Assembly: GCA_033961575.1 (NCBI GenBank)
Contig: CM066734.1
Location: 84,590,501-84,654,500, forward strand
Origin: Aselliscus stoliczkanus
Lineage: Eukaryota > Chordata > Mammalia > Chiroptera > Hipposideridae
Reading direction: 5' to 3'
DNA: 64,000 bases
Below are positions 21,845-34,826 of this stretch, piece by piece. The notes below the pieces were generated by a model that was given only the letters and a program-made list of their open reading frames with translations, did not search any database and had not been told where the DNA came from. The position numbers were made by a program, and so were the translations under genes. Positions within the stretch are counted from its first letter, which is position 1, and each line of letters begins with the position of its first letter.

Positions 21845-23184
21845 AAAATTAGCATAAAGTACAGCAAAAAAAATTCTGTAATTTGCAACAAAGGTAACGT
21901 GGTACTCCATTTCTGAATTTCTAAAAAGAATGAAATGTTAATATTAACAAAAAAAATGATAAGTAACTACACAGAGACTTAGTATTCAATACATGTACCT
22001 GCAGCAATAGATCCCAGGTAGCTTGTTAAAAAGGCAGATTATGAATTTCCATATCCAGGAAGATGGGGTAGACATACTTCTACTACACCTGGGGATTCTT
22101 TCCACGAAGTACAACTAAATACCCTGGACATAGCCTATATAACAAGCATAAGACTCTAAAGATGGAGGGAAGAAAGGCTGGCTAGAGTCCTCAGGATCCA
22201 TTGTGAGATGCTGAGTTTTCCTTTTGCCTCATACATTCCAGACATGGAGTGGAAAAAGCTGTCAAGTCAGAAATAACAACAGGCACAGACAAAAAAAACA
22301 AACCAAAAAAACAAAAGCTTCAAGGACCAGAAGAGGGCCAGCCTCAGAAGATAGAAACCTTAGACAATAATAGCTCTACTGCAGCCAAACACCACAGGAA
22401 AAAAGCTGTGGTCCCACCCACACCCACACCAGCACAGGCCAAGTGAGGAGCCTAGAGTTCCATTCTCTCAACATGATAATGAGTCACCCCAACACTCCAA
22501 TTGATATATAAGAGAAAGCCAAGTGGGGAGCGAGGCTTTCAACCCATGAGTCAGTAACCAGCCCTTCCTCAGCCCCCTGTGTTAGTGGTGGGGAGGACAT
22601 GGGAAGCCAAAACTCCTAACCCTGACCCAGAAGTAATAAAGCATCCTCCCTTCTCCCCACATGACCAAACTATATGCTAACTACAAGCTGTCTAAAAACT
22701 CACTTCAAATTTAAGAATATAAAAAAGTTGAAAGTAAAGACTAGAAAAAGACATACCATATACACATCAACCTAAGGAAATCAGAAGTGACTATATTAAA
22801 ATCAGATAAAGTACGCTTCAGAGCAAAAAAAAAATTAAGAGAGACAGAAAGATATTATATTATCATAAAATCATCAATCTACCAAGAAGACATAGGAATC
22901 TTATAGGTATGCACCAAATAACAGAGCTGCAAAATATGTTACACAAAAACTGACAGAATTGAAAGGTGAAATAGACAAATTCACAATTATAGTTGGTGTC
23001 TTCAGTATGTCTCTTGCACGAACTAATAGAACAACTAGATGGAAAATCAGCAAGGATCTAGAACACAACAGCACCATCAAACAACAGGATGTAATCAATC
23101 TTTATACAACATTTTACCCAAGAACACAAAACATATTTTCAAGAGCTCATGGAAAATATACCAAGACAGACATATCCTGACCCA

Positions 23185-23187
<3 letters not shown>

Positions 23188-23220
<33 letters not shown>
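23188..23220 (+). repeat. A-rich homopolymer run
   Basis: More than thirty consecutive A, inside the old L1. It might be the tail of a tiny truncated insertion, but nothing recognisable precedes it. Confidence 0.85.
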
Positions 23221-23223
<3 letters not shown>

Positions 23224-23307
23224 AAAAAAATTTAAAATAATTAAAATCAAATTGACTGTGTTCTCTGACTACAATGGAATCAACCTAAAAATAACAGAAA
23301 TATTCCT

Positions 23308-23420
23308 TACTTTTATTTTTTTTTTTGAGGGCAGTGTCACTGGCCCTCACATGTGGGACCGAACCGGGGCCGCTGGCTTCCCAAGCCAGCGCTTAACCAC
23401 CGTGCCACTCGGCTGGCCCT
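23308..23420 (-). mobile_element. Short tRNA-derived SINE with TSD
   Basis: Minus-strand short form, near consensus ('gggccagccgagtggcacgg' head). The 10-base duplication aaatattcct lies at 23298-23307 and 23421-23430. It is inserted in the old L1 endonuclease region. Confidence 0.93.
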
Positions 23421-24799
23421 AAATATTCCTAAACACTTAGGAAATGAACAACTACTTTAAATAATCCATGAGTCAAAGAGGAAATCTTTAGTAAAAAAAT
23501 AAATACAGTGAACTGAATAATATACAACATATCAAAAATCTTCAAAAGCAGTACAGAGAGGGAAATTTGTAGCATAAAATGGACACATTAGAAAAGAGGA
23601 AAAGTTTCAAACCAATAATCTAAGCTCCCATCTGAAGAACCTAACCTAGAAAAAAAGGAAAATAAACGCAAAGCAAGTAGAAGGAAGGAAATAATAGAGT
23701 AGAAATCAATGAATTGAAAAGAGAAACACAACAGATAAAATCAATGAAACAAAGAATGGGTTCTTTAAAACATCAATAAAATTGACAAGTCTCTAGCAAG
23801 ACTAACAACAACAAAAAGAGAAGACACAAGTTGCTAATATCAGGAATGAAACAGAAGGTTCACTCAAGACCACATGTCAACTACATGTACACTGTAATTG
23901 GAACTTAAATATTTATAAAAAAATAAATAAAACACCGTACAGATATCAAAATGATAATAGGGAATACCATGAACTCCATAAACAACAATTTGATAAGTTA
24001 GAGAAAATAACTACTTTGTGAAAGAATATGAACTACCACAATTCATCCAAGAGGAAACAGGTAATTTTAATAGTCCTATAACTATTAAGGCAATTAAACC
24101 TATAACTTTAAAAATCTCCCCACCCACACACATACAAAAAAATCTGCAGGCCCAGATGGTTTCACTAACAAATTCCACCAAATGGTTTAAGAAGAATCAA
24201 CATTAATCCCATATAATCTCTTCCAGAAAACAGAAGAGGAAGGAAGACTTACCAGTTCATTTTATGAAGCTAATATTACCCTAATACCAAAACCAGGCAG
24301 AGACACTAAAAAGAAAATAAAAACCTCTACATCAATATCCTTGATACAGAAGTCCTTAATACTAACAAACAGGATTCAACAATATAACAATATGAAGAAT
24401 TCTACAAAATCACCTAGAGGGATGTAAGGTTGGTTCATATTTGAAAATCAAGCAATGCAACCCACCATATTAACAGGATAAAAAAGAAAAATAACATGAT
24501 CCTAATCAATTGATGCAGAAAAATCATTTGATAAAATTCAACCCCAATTTATAACAAACATGCTCATAAAAATAGGAATAAAGGGGAATTTCCTCACCTT
24601 GATAAAGAACTTCAAAAATCCTGTAGATAAATTTTACTTAATGATAAAAGGCTTTCCTCTTAAGATTAATAACAAGGCAAAGATGTCTGTTCTCAGCAGG
24701 ACTCTTTATTTAATATATTGCAAAAATATGACATAAAAGACATGCAGATTAGAAAGAAAAATGACATAAACATGTAGAAAATTCCAAGGAATCTACCAA

Positions 24800-25255
24800 A
24801 AAAAAAAAATCCTCAATTGGTTATGGAAGATGTGGTATCTATATACAATGGAATACTACTGAGCCATAAGAAACAATGTAATACTGCCATTTGTGACAAC
24901 ATGGATGGGATCTTGACATTATTATGCTAAGCAAGATATGTCAAAGTCAAGAACCATATGATTTCATTCATATGTGGGATATAAAACTGAAAGCAACAAA
25001 TGAACAAGCAAACAAACCAAAACTCGTAGACACAAATAACAGTATGGTTGTTACCAGAGGGAAAGGGGAATGGGGAGAGGTAGAAAACGATAAAGAGGGT
25101 CAAATATATGGCAATGGAAGGAGAACTGACTCTGGGTGGTAAACACACAATGTAATATACAGATGATGTATTATAGAATTGTACACTTCAAAACTAGAAA
25201 ATTTTATTAACCAATGTCAACTCAATAAATTTAATAAAATTTAAAAAACGAAATA
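24800..25255 (+). mobile_element. LINE-1 3'-end fragment nested in old L1
   Basis: 'acaatggaatactactgagc' (ORF2 end) leads through 'tatgtgggatataaaactga' and 'gaactgactctgggtggtaa' to an AATAAA-rich end at about 25245. The old host L1 appears on both sides; a short imperfect duplication (aatcctcaa/aaccctcat) is possible. Confidence 0.75.
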
Positions 25256-25363
25256 AGCCAGACACTAAAGGACAGGAAAAAAAAACAAACCCTCATAAAA
25301 TTGACAGTAAGTCCAGCAACAAAGCATGATACAAGATACACATGCAAAAACCATCACATTTTT

Positions 25364-28300
25364 TGTAAATGAAGTAAATGCTCCAATCAAAAGACATAGG
25401 GTGGCTGAATGGATAAGAAAGCAAGACCCCGGCATATGCTGTATACAAGAGACACACCTCAGATCAAAAGACACATATAAGCTAAAAGTAAAGGGATGGA
25501 GTAAAGTATTTCACACAAATGGAACTGAGAAAAAAGCTGGAGTAGCGATACCTGTATCAGATAAAATGGATTTTAAATTGAACAATATAATAAAGGACAA
25601 AGAAGGACACTATATAATAATAAAGGGATCGATCCAAAAAGAGGACATAACCCTAGTAAATACCCATGCACCTAACATAGGAGCTCCTAAATATATAAAA
25701 CAGATGTTGTCAGACATAAAAACGGAGATCAACAGTAACACTATCATAGTAGGTGACTTCAACACCCCACTGTCACCAATGGACAGATCCTCCAGACAGA
25801 AAATCAATGCGGAAACAGTGACCTTAAATGACACATTAAACCAGCTGGATTTAACAGACATTTTCAGAGCATTTCACCCCAAAGCTACAGAATATACATT
25901 CTTCTCAAGTGCACATGGAACATTTTCTAAGACCACATGTTAGGCCACAAAACAAGTCTCAACAAATTTAAGAAGATTGAAATCATTTCAAGTGTCTTCT
26001 CTGACCACAATGCTATGAAACTAGAAATCAATTATAAGAAGAACCCCGGAAAACTGTCAAATAAACGGACGCTAAATAACATGCTACTAAATAGCAAGTG
26101 GGTCACAAATGAGATCAAGGAAGAAATCAAAAGATACCTTGAGACAAACGAAAATGAAAACACCACGACCCAAAATCTCTGAGTTGCTGCGAAAGCAGTC
26201 CTAAGAGGGAAGTTCATAGCAGGGCAGGCCTACCTAAAGAAGGAAGAAAAATCTCAAATCAACAGGTTATCCTTACACCTCAGGGAACTGGAAAAAGAAC
26301 AGCAAAAGAAGCCCAAGGGGAGTACAAGAAAGGAGATAATAAAGACCAGAGCGGAAATAAACGATATAGAGAACAGAAAGACAATACAAAAGATCAATGA
26401 AACCAAGAGCTGGTTTTTTGAGAAGATAAACAAAATTGACAAAGCTCTAACCAGGTTAATCAAAAAAAAAAAAAAAAAAAAAGAGAGGACTCAAATTAGC
26501 AAAATCAGGAACGAAAGAGGGGAAATGACTAGCGACATCACAGAAATACAAAAAATTCTAAGAAATTACTATGAGCAACTATATGCCAACAAATTTGACA
26601 ATCTGGAAGAAATGGATAATTTTCTAGAAGCATACAACCTTCCAAAGCTAACTTGAGAAGAAACAGAAAATCTAAATAGCCTGATTACTACCAAGGAAAT
26701 TGAATCAGTAATGGACAAGCTCCCAACAAACAAAAGCCCTGGACCAGATTGCTTCACAAGTGAATTTTATCAAACATTCAAAAAAGAACTATCACCTATT
26801 CTTCTCAAACTATTCCAAAAACTCCAGAAGGAGGGAAGGCTCCCAAACTCTTTTTATGAAGCCACTATCAACCTGATTCCAAAACCAGATAAAGACATCA
26901 CAAAAAAGGAAAACTACAGGCCAATCTCCCTGATGAATATAGATGCAAAAATTCTCAATAAAATATTAGCAAACAGAATTCAGCAATATATTAAGAAGAT
27001 CATACATCATGATCAAGTGGGTTTCATCCCTAGTATGCAAGGCTGGTTCAACATCTGTAAATCAATTAATGTGATACACCACATCAACAAAATGAAGGAT
27101 AAAGATCACATGGTCATATCAATAGATGCAGAAAAAGCATTTGACAAAATCCAACAGCAATTTATGTTAAAAATCCTTAGCAAAGTGGGAATGCAGGGAT
27201 CATATCCCAACATAATAAAGGCCATATATGATAAACCTACAGCTAACACCATACTCAATGGGGAAAAGCTAAAACCATTCCCCTTAAGATCAGGAACGAG
27301 ACAAGGCTGTCCACTTTCTCCTCTTTTATTCAACATAGTGCTGGAAGTTCTAGCCACAGCAATCAGACAACAAAAAGAAATAAAAGGCATCCAAATTGGC
27401 AAGGAAGAAGTAAAATTGTCATTATATGCAGATGGCATGATATTGTATATAGAGAATCCCAAAGACTCCATCAAAAAACTATCGGAGCTGATAGACGAAT
27501 TCAGTAAAGTAGCAGGATATAAAATCAATGTTCAGAAATCAGTGGCATTTGCATATACCAATAATAAACTAACAGAAAGAGAAATTAAGAAAACTGTCCC
27601 ATTTACAATTGCGTCAAGAACTATAAAATACCTAGGAATAAATTTAATCAAAGAAGTGAAAGATCTGTACTCAGAAAATTATAAGACACTGAAGGAAGAA
27701 ATAAAAGAAGATACAAATAAATGGACACACCTACCATGCTCATGGACAGGAAGAATTAATATAGTTAAAATGTCCATACTGCCTAAAGCAATATATAGAT
27801 TCAGTGCAATTTCTATCAAACTACCAAGGGCATTTTTCATAGAAATAGAATACATACTCCCAAAATTTATATGGAACCATAAAAGACCCTGAATAGCCTC
27901 AGAATTCCTGAGAAATAAGAACAAAGTTGGGGGGATCACGCTACCAGACATCAAAACATATTACAAGGCTACAGTAATCAAAACAGTATGGTTTTGGCAT
28001 AAAAACAGGCATATAGATCAGTGGAACAAAACAGAGAGCCCAGAAATAAATCCAGGCATTTACAGACAGTTAGTCTATGACAAGGGAAGCAAGAATTTAC
28101 ATTGGAGTAAAGTTAGTCTATTCAATAAATGGTGCTGGGAAAATTGGACGGACACATGCAAAAAAATGAAACTGGACCACCTCCTTACGCCTTATACAAG
28201 AACAAATTCAAAATGGATTAAAGACTTAAATGTAAGACCTGAAACCATAAAACTCCTAAAAGAAAATATAGGGAGCACATTTGCAGACATTACCCTGAGC

Positions 28301-29650
28301 AATATTTTTACTGATACCTCCCTGCGGGCAAGGCAAGTAAAAGAAAAAATGAACATATGGGATTATATCAGACTTAAAAGTTTTTTCACAACAAAGGAAA
28401 CCATCAATAAAACAAAAAGGAAGCCTACTGAATGGGAGAATATATTTGCCAACGATATATCTGATAAGGGGTTAATATCCAAAATTTATAAAACACTCAT
28501 GCAACTCAACACCAAAAAAGCAAACAACCCAATTAAAAAATGGGCAGAGGATATGAAGAGACATTTCTCTGAAGAGGACATACAGATGGCCAACAGCCAT
28601 ATGAAAAAATGTTCAACCTCACTGGTCATTAGGGAAATGCAAATAAAAACCACAGTGAGATACCACCTCACTCCGGTCAGAATGGCTATCATCAATAAAT
28701 CAACAAACAGGGCTGGCGGGGCTGTGGGGAAAACGGGACCCTGCTGCACTGTTGGTGGGATTGCAGATTGGTGCAGCCACTATGGAAGTCAGTATGGAGG
28801 TATCTCAAAAAACTGGAAATGGAACTACCTTTTGACCCAGCAATTCCACTCCTAGATATTTATCCTGAAAAACCCAAGACACTAATTTGAAAAAATATAT
28901 GCACCCCTATGTTCATGGCAGCACTATTTACAATAGCCACGTCTTGGAAACAACCGAAATGCCCATCAGTAGATGACTGGATTAAGAAACTGTGGTACAT
29001 GTATACAATGGAGTATTACTCCGCTATAAAGAAGAATGAAATCGTACCATTTGCAATGATATGGATAGACCTAGAGACTATTATGTTAAGTGAAATAAGT
29101 CAGTTGGAGAAAGACAAATACCATATGATCTCACTTATATGTGGAATCTGAGATACTGAATGAATGAGCAAGAAACAGAAACAGTCTCATAGATATAGAG
29201 GAAAAACAGGGTTGCTAGTTGGGAGTGGGTGGGGATGAGGGAGAAGGGGAAGGGATTAGACAGCATAAATAGGTAACTACAATATTGCCACAGGGATACG
29301 AAAGACAGTTCGGGGAATGTAATTAATAATGTTGTAAATATTTTGTGGGGTGTCAGATGGTCACATATATTGTTAGGGAGACCATTTCATGGATTGAGGA
29401 GAGGCTTGATCACTGCACTGTACACCTGAAGCTGATGTTGTATAACAATGTATACCAACTGTAATTGAATATATAGATAGTCACGGGATGTGGATTATAC
29501 TGTGGAAAGGAGTCAGAGGAAGAGTAATAGATATATATGATATGGGGGGGAAGAGTGGGGTGGCAAAATATACTTTGAGGGGTAAAAAGTATAACTATTG
29601 CGCTGTGTTGTATACCTGAAACTAATTTAAAATAAATAAATAAATAAATA
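25364..29650 (+). mobile_element. 5'-truncated younger LINE-1 with broken ORF2
   Basis: The insertion keeps most of ORF2 and a full 3' UTR ending in (AAAT)n. A TSD-like pair, accatcacattttt (25350-25363) and atcatcaaattttt (29651-29664), flanks it. Frame 25326-25943 carries the endonuclease (QETH, VGDFN motifs); an indel near 25930 removes the SKIDH-type region and shifts the frame; SDHNAMK appears in the next frame at 25937-26182. The reverse transcriptase frame 26711-27892 keeps NKSPGPD and [13 protein letters not shown] stop replaces Trp at 27890, and open C-terminal sequence follows at 28166-28855 and 28909-29151. It is a dead copy. Confidence 0.93.
26711..27892 (+). pseudogene. LINE-1 ORF2 reverse transcriptase domain, inactivated
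   Basis: This 393-codon frame is the longest in the window and covers the RT fingers, palm and thumb of L1 ORF2p, which copies L1 RNA into DNA at the nick. Motifs in order: [12 protein letters not shown] near the start, [17 protein letters not shown] (first catalytic Asp), [11 protein letters not shown], and the active-site motif LYADGMILY at about 27422-27448. In active L1 this motif is YADD or FADD; here GGC (Gly, 27434-27436) replaces the second Asp. An in-frame TGA stands where Trp follows KRP. Upstream the frame is broken by a TGA near 26653 and an A-run near 26461. Its retained length and few stops suggest a fairly recent copy. Confidence 0.93.
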
Positions 29651-31382
29651 ATCATCAAATTTTTACATAAGCAGTGAATATGTGAACACTAAAAGTAAAA
29701 ACCAATATCACTACAAACACTCAGGAAAAAAAGAAGATAAAATAGTAGAAGAACATATGTACAGGCTTGTATACTGACAACTATGAAAGAAATCAAATAT
29801 CTAAATAAATGGGAAGACACACTGTGATTACGGATTAAAGACTCAGAAGATGTCAATTCTCTCCAAATTTTTACATGAATTTAATACAATTCCTATCAAT
29901 ATCCTAGCAGGATTTTTCACAGATATAGACAAGGTTACTCTAAAATTGATACAGAAAGTCAAAGGATAGCTAAAACAATTTTGAAAAATAATAATAAAGT
30001 GGGAATAATCTGTCCAAACAGATTAGACAAAATATAAATAATAAAACTACATAATTTCTAGGAAATAAATATTTTGAGTTTGTCAAGCCTTTCTTAAATA
30101 GGACACAAAGCCATGACTATAAAAGGAAAACATCAATAAATTAGACTACAAAATGAAAAACATTTACTCTTTAAAAAACTAAGAAAATGAAAATGCTAGC
30201 TACAGACAGAAGACAATACAATATTTATGAAAAGAATTCTTCAAATCAAGCAGAAAATCTGATTTTTAAAGTTAACAAAAATTTGCATGGTTGTATCACA
30301 AAAGAAGATACATGAATGACATCGCCATTCATTACAGCAATGAAAATTATCAAAACCTTAATGAGATACCCCTACACACTCATAACAACAGCTAAAATTA
30401 AGAAGACTGACATTACGTAGTGTTGGCAAAGATGTAGAGGAACTGGAACTCTCTCACCTTGCTATGAGCAATGAAAAATGGTGAAGTCAGTTCATAAAAT
30501 AGTTTGGTAGTTTCTTACAAAGTTAAACATATACTTATTATATGATTGGGCAATTCTACTCCTAAATATTTACATAAATGAAAACCTGTCCACACAAAGA
30601 CTCCTGCCCTAATGTCCATAGCAATTTTATTTGCGATAACCAAAAAAATTAAAATAATCCAAATGACTTTCAACTGGTGAACAAATTTTGATGTATCCAT
30701 ATAGTGGCATAGTATTCTGCAATAAAAACACACAAATTATGGATTCAGCAATAACATGGCTAAATCTTAAAAGCATTATGATAACTGAAAGAAGTTACAT
30801 ACACACACACAAAGTACCTACTGTATGATTTCATTCGTATAAAATTCTAGAAGAGACAAATTATAGTGAAAGAAAGATCAATGGTTGCTGGAGATGGAGG
30901 AAGGGAATTGACTGCAAAGCAGGTTAAGGGGACTTTTTCTATATCATGATTATGGTGATGGCTATATAACTACACAATTTTCAAAATTTATCAGATAGTT
31001 CACCGAACACTGGAGAATTTCATTGTATCTAAGTTATATCTCAATGAATCGCATTTAAAATTCTATAGCTAAGCGAAATATAATATTATAGTCTTGGTTA
31101 GAGCATTATCAGTGATTAATCTTAAAATAAATGTTGTAGCTACGTTTCTGTTTATGGCAAACCCCTCCCTCTTTCATTTCTCTTCTTCCCAGAAGAGAAA
31201 TTTGTCTCCGAGGTAAACATAATACACTTGGTCTACCCTGGTGTCAGGTGGAAAACAAATCTGTTGCTAACAGTGGTTCTCAGGGAGATTTACACCAGCC
31301 CTAGTATCCATTCCTTACTGCAAATAATGATTTGGACAAAAGTGTGTGTGGAGAGGGGATAGGAACCAAGGAGTACCCAAAT

Positions 31383-31572
31383 CTCAGGTAAGGGGGCATG
31401 GGGTTGTAGATAAGGGTTAAGGGGATCAAATATATGGAAATGGAAGGAGAACTGACTCTGGGTGGTGAACACACAATGTAATATATGCATGATGTATTAC
31501 AGAACTGTATACCTGAAATCTATGTAACTTTGCTAACAATTGTCACCCCAACAAACTTTAATTTAAAAAAAA
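31383..31572 (+). mobile_element. LINE-1 3'-UTR fragment
   Basis: 'atcaaatatatggaaatgga', 'actgactctgggtggtgaac', then 'gtcaccccaacaaactttaa' and an A tail. Same UTR type as 24800-25255 and 61505-61945. The left boundary is approximate. Confidence 0.85.
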
Positions 31573-31684
31573 GGTAGCATTTATCTGCCACATTCCTATT
31601 CTAAAATAACTTTGCCTCCTTCTCCTCTTTCCCACTCAATCTACCCAATCCTATTATCCATCCTTAAATACATTAGAATTACTA

Positions 31685-32977
31685 CTGGGTTGTCGGAAAG
31701 TCATGACGTATTTTGTCTATGTTTTCAAAGGTCATTTATTTATATAAAGAATAAAGATCAATCAATGATATATTACCTGTTTTGTTCGATAACCTTTTGC
31801 CATCTTTCAGTGAGCTTCATAATTCTTCATTCACAGAAGGACCTGTCTTTGTTTGCAAAAAACTGAATAAGGTGAATAAGGTACTGATTTACAGCCTCAT
31901 CTGAATTGAATGTTATACCATGCAAGGCATTTTGAAGAGAGCAAAACAAGTGGAAGTCTGACAGCGCAAGGTCAGGCAAGTATGGTGGGTGTGGCAACAC
32001 ATGCCATCCAAGCTCCAATAATTTTTGACGGGTGATCAAACTTATGTGTGGTCTCGTGTTGTCGTTGACGGAACACAACTCCTTCACAATTAACAAGCTC
32101 TGGACGTTTCTGGGTGATGGATTTGTTCAAACTGTCCAATTGCTGATAGTACACATTCAAATTGATTGTTTTGTTCCTTGGTAGGATCTCGAAAAACATG
32201 ACACATATAAAATCCCACCACACTGAGAGCACAACCTTCCTCTGATGAATGTCTGCTTTCGATGTCATTTGAGGTGAATCATCATGTTGGGACCAAGACC
32301 ATTTGTGCACCACATTGTTGTAAACAATCCACTTCTCATCACTAGTTATCAGTCACTTCAAAAAGAATCGTTTTCCTCACATTTAATGAGCATATTGCAG
32401 ATGTTTATAAGCACTGTCAAATGAGCTTCTTTAAGTTCATGTGGAACCCATATATGAGCTTGCTTACGTATCCCAGCTTCTTCAGGTGGTCGTGAATGCT
32501 TGAATGATGGATGTTCAATGATTCTGCAATCTCTCTTGTCATGTAACGTGGGTTTGACTCAATCAATGCCTTTATTTTGTCATCATCAATTTCAGTGGGC
32601 CTCCCTGATAGAGGAGCGTCACTGAGATCAAAATCACCAGCACGGAATTACGTGAACCATCCTTGGCACCGACGTTCTTGTAGAGTATTGCCACTGTAAA
32701 CTTTATGCAACTTTTCACAAGCCTGAGGTGCGTTCTTCCCTTTATGGAAGTAAAACAGTAAAATATGACAAAAATTCACAGTTTGGTCTTCCATCTTCAA
32801 CTTGTTGTAAAATCTCCAAAACTCAACCAAATCACTCATTTTTTTTTTAGAATGAAGCTAGAACTGTCAGCTGTCAAATAACATAGGAATACATAGATGC
32901 GAATGACTCTAGTACTTCCAAAAATGAACTAGTGCCATCTGTCACAAACATGCGTCATGACTTCTCTGACAACCCAA
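31685..32977 (-). mobile_element. Full-length mariner transposon
   Basis: 1293 bases with inverted ends: the left reads 'ctgggttgtcggaaagtcat' and the reverse complement of the right reads 'ttgggttgtcagagaagtca'. TA at 31683-31684 and 32978-32979 is the target duplication. The minus strand encodes a DD34D transposase. This is the length of a complete mariner, unlike 4150-4711, and the TIR differs, so it is another family. Its recent look (only a few breaks) suggests activity in this lineage. Confidence 0.95.
31827..32839 (-). pseudogene. Mariner transposase, broken
   Basis: Mariner transposases bind the TIRs and cut and paste the element at TA. Start ATG at 32837-32839 (MSDLVEFWRF); the N-terminal helix-turn-helix part is visible (HILLFYFHKGKNAPQACEKL), then WFT is followed by TAA near 32649. 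Beyond it the frame continues as GDFDLSDAPLSGRP, the linker region. Further down, frames 31972-32313 and 31827-32096 overlap by frameshift. The catalytic Asp residues appear kept: WWDF, VNDNTRPH, and LALSD, with 34 residues between the second and third. Usual length is about 345 residues. At least one stop and one frameshift make it non-functional. Confidence 0.9.
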
Positions 32978-32979
32978 TA

Positions 32980-34464
32980 TAATGTGTGAAAAAGTAAAGC
33001 AAAAAAATAATAAACCCTTAAAAACTTAACACTAAATTATCATGTACGTTACACATAAGGATGCTGTCCTAGTCTCTCCACTGTGTGAAATTCTTTGAGT
33101 CATATCCTTAAAGCTATTGACATTTTTTCTTTTAACTGTGTATAATTTTTCAACATCTTTCATTAAACAAACAACTGTCTTCATCTTTTCACAAGTTGGA
33201 AGCCTACCAGAATATTCCCTGAGGAGAGCAGTCTTAAAGCAGAAGAAGAAAAGAATGAAAGACAAATGAATGTGTCTGAATCTCATTATGGCACAAATGG
33301 AGTTACACTGAGTCACTGTGTCTGCTCTACCTTCCTACAGTAAACCAGAGATGAGGCCAGGAAAATTCAATTCCCTTGAATTTCTATACTCACCTGAGCA
33401 GAAATGGGGTGGATCTCTCAGGCTACTCACAGCAAACCTGTGGTGCCCACAAGTTTCATATTGGAAAAACTAGGACTTGCTCCAATGGTGAGGATAGGCA
33501 GCATGGTAAAGAGTAGTAGTGAGGCTTATTGTTATTATTATGATTATAGCCTAGATTAAAGGTGGGCACCTAAAAGATGACAAGGAGGTCAAAGAGTGGT
33601 ACAGATCACTCTTGGAAATAGATTTCTAAAAATATAAGGCCCCAAAAATTCTTTTCAGCTTGAAAAATGATGGATTATAAATTCCAGTCCCTTGCAATTA
33701 TTTCTCCTTTTATTTCCTACCTTACAGAAATTACAAAAGCTGAGCATCTGCATGAGATTTGTATGCACAACGTTTCTTGAAAATACTGTGTGAAATGTTA
33801 AGTTGGGTTAACTTAACATTGGGATGAAATGGGTTAAAAACAGAAATGTAGCATGTTACACTTCTGATTATTTCTACAGCCACCAGGTTTTCATTAAGCC
33901 TCAGGCTTGTGGGTTTGTAATTAATTTCATGACAACAAACACTAAAAGTGGGGAACAAGATCTGTAGTTTAAAGAAATTCAATCTTCCAAAATTTCTCCA
34001 CATAGTCCAATATATTGCTCTTGTGCATTTTGCTTCCAACTCTGTTATTTCGTCTCTTGAACCACTACAGATGTGTCAGTCATAGTGATTAATTCACATC
34101 AGCTTAAGCTAAAAAATTTTATAGTTTAGAGTTCAGTTATCAATCAAGTAGTGGTTTCAGATATATTAATTTTAAAAATGAGAGCACGCAAATCATGGAA
34201 AATAGGTAAGAAATCAAACTTATCTGTATCCCAATACAAAATGTTACTAAGTTTGCATGTATCAACTTAAAGCCTTATTTTTTATGTTCTGGTTTACCAG
34301 GTTATTGAATTTTTAGAAGACCATTAAGAAAATATGTTCATAATAAGTTCAAGAAATATCTCTCTACTGGCTTTCTTACTTCCCAACTTTCCTTTTTTTT
34401 TAAGCTACCTTAATTTCCAACCCCTACTTTCTTTTCTTCTCTCTCCTGAGATATATTGCTGATC
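32980..34464. other. Unassigned non-coding stretch
   Basis: No recognised repeat and no exon with convincing splice sites. Small minus-strand open frames at 33032-33316 and 33731-34039 have no recognised similarity. Confidence 0.45.
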
Positions 34465-34480
34465 CTATGTTTACACCTTT

Positions 34481-34826
34481 GTTTTTTTTTATTTTCTTTT
34501 TTTAATTAGAGTTTATTGGGGGTGACAATGGTTAAATTACATAGGTTTCAAATGTACAGTTCTGTAATACATCATCCACATATCACATTGTGTGTTCACC
34601 ATCCAGAGTCAGTTTGCCTTCTATCACCATATATTTGTCTCAGTTTACCCTCATCTACCTACCACCTTCCCTCTCCCCTTACCCTCTGGTAACCATTACT
34701 GCCTCTGTCTATGAGTTTTTGTTCCTTTGTTTGTCTTGTTCCTTTATTACTTTCAGTTTTATATCCCACATACTTGTATTCAGATTATTATGCTAAGTGA
34801 AATAAGTCACACAGAAAACTCGAAAA
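34481..34826 (-). mobile_element. Twin-primed (5'-inverted) LINE-1 insertion
   Basis: From 34481 to about 34777 the sequence is L1 3' UTR on the minus strand (T-rich tail, then 'tttattgggggtgacaatgg', 'cattgtgtgttcaccatcca'). At about 34778 it switches to forward L1 sequence 'gattattatgctaagtgaaa' and ends at about 34826. Flanking 16-base duplications ctatgtttacaccttt (34465-34480) and ctatatttacactttt (34827-34842) differ at two positions. The arrangement is the twin-priming product of a minus-strand insertion. Confidence 0.88.

Larger units (their letters stand above)
22040..31060 (+). mobile_element. Old LINE-1 split by three later insertions
   Basis: Pieces of one + strand L1 are collinear: a 5' UTR-like start ('caggaagatggggtagacat' near 22057), an ORF1-proximal fragment, a degenerate endonuclease region (22740-23300), RT-region remnants (23420-24800), an ORF2 scrap at 25270-25363, and the ORF2 end plus 3' UTR at 29665-31060 (ending 'tatatctcaatgaatcgcat'). 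Most of ORF1 appears deleted. The interruptions are the SINE at 23308, an L1 3' fragment at 24800, and the younger L1 at 25364. Sequence on each side of the youngest insertion resumes the same ORF2 region. No frame is intact. Confidence 0.72.
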
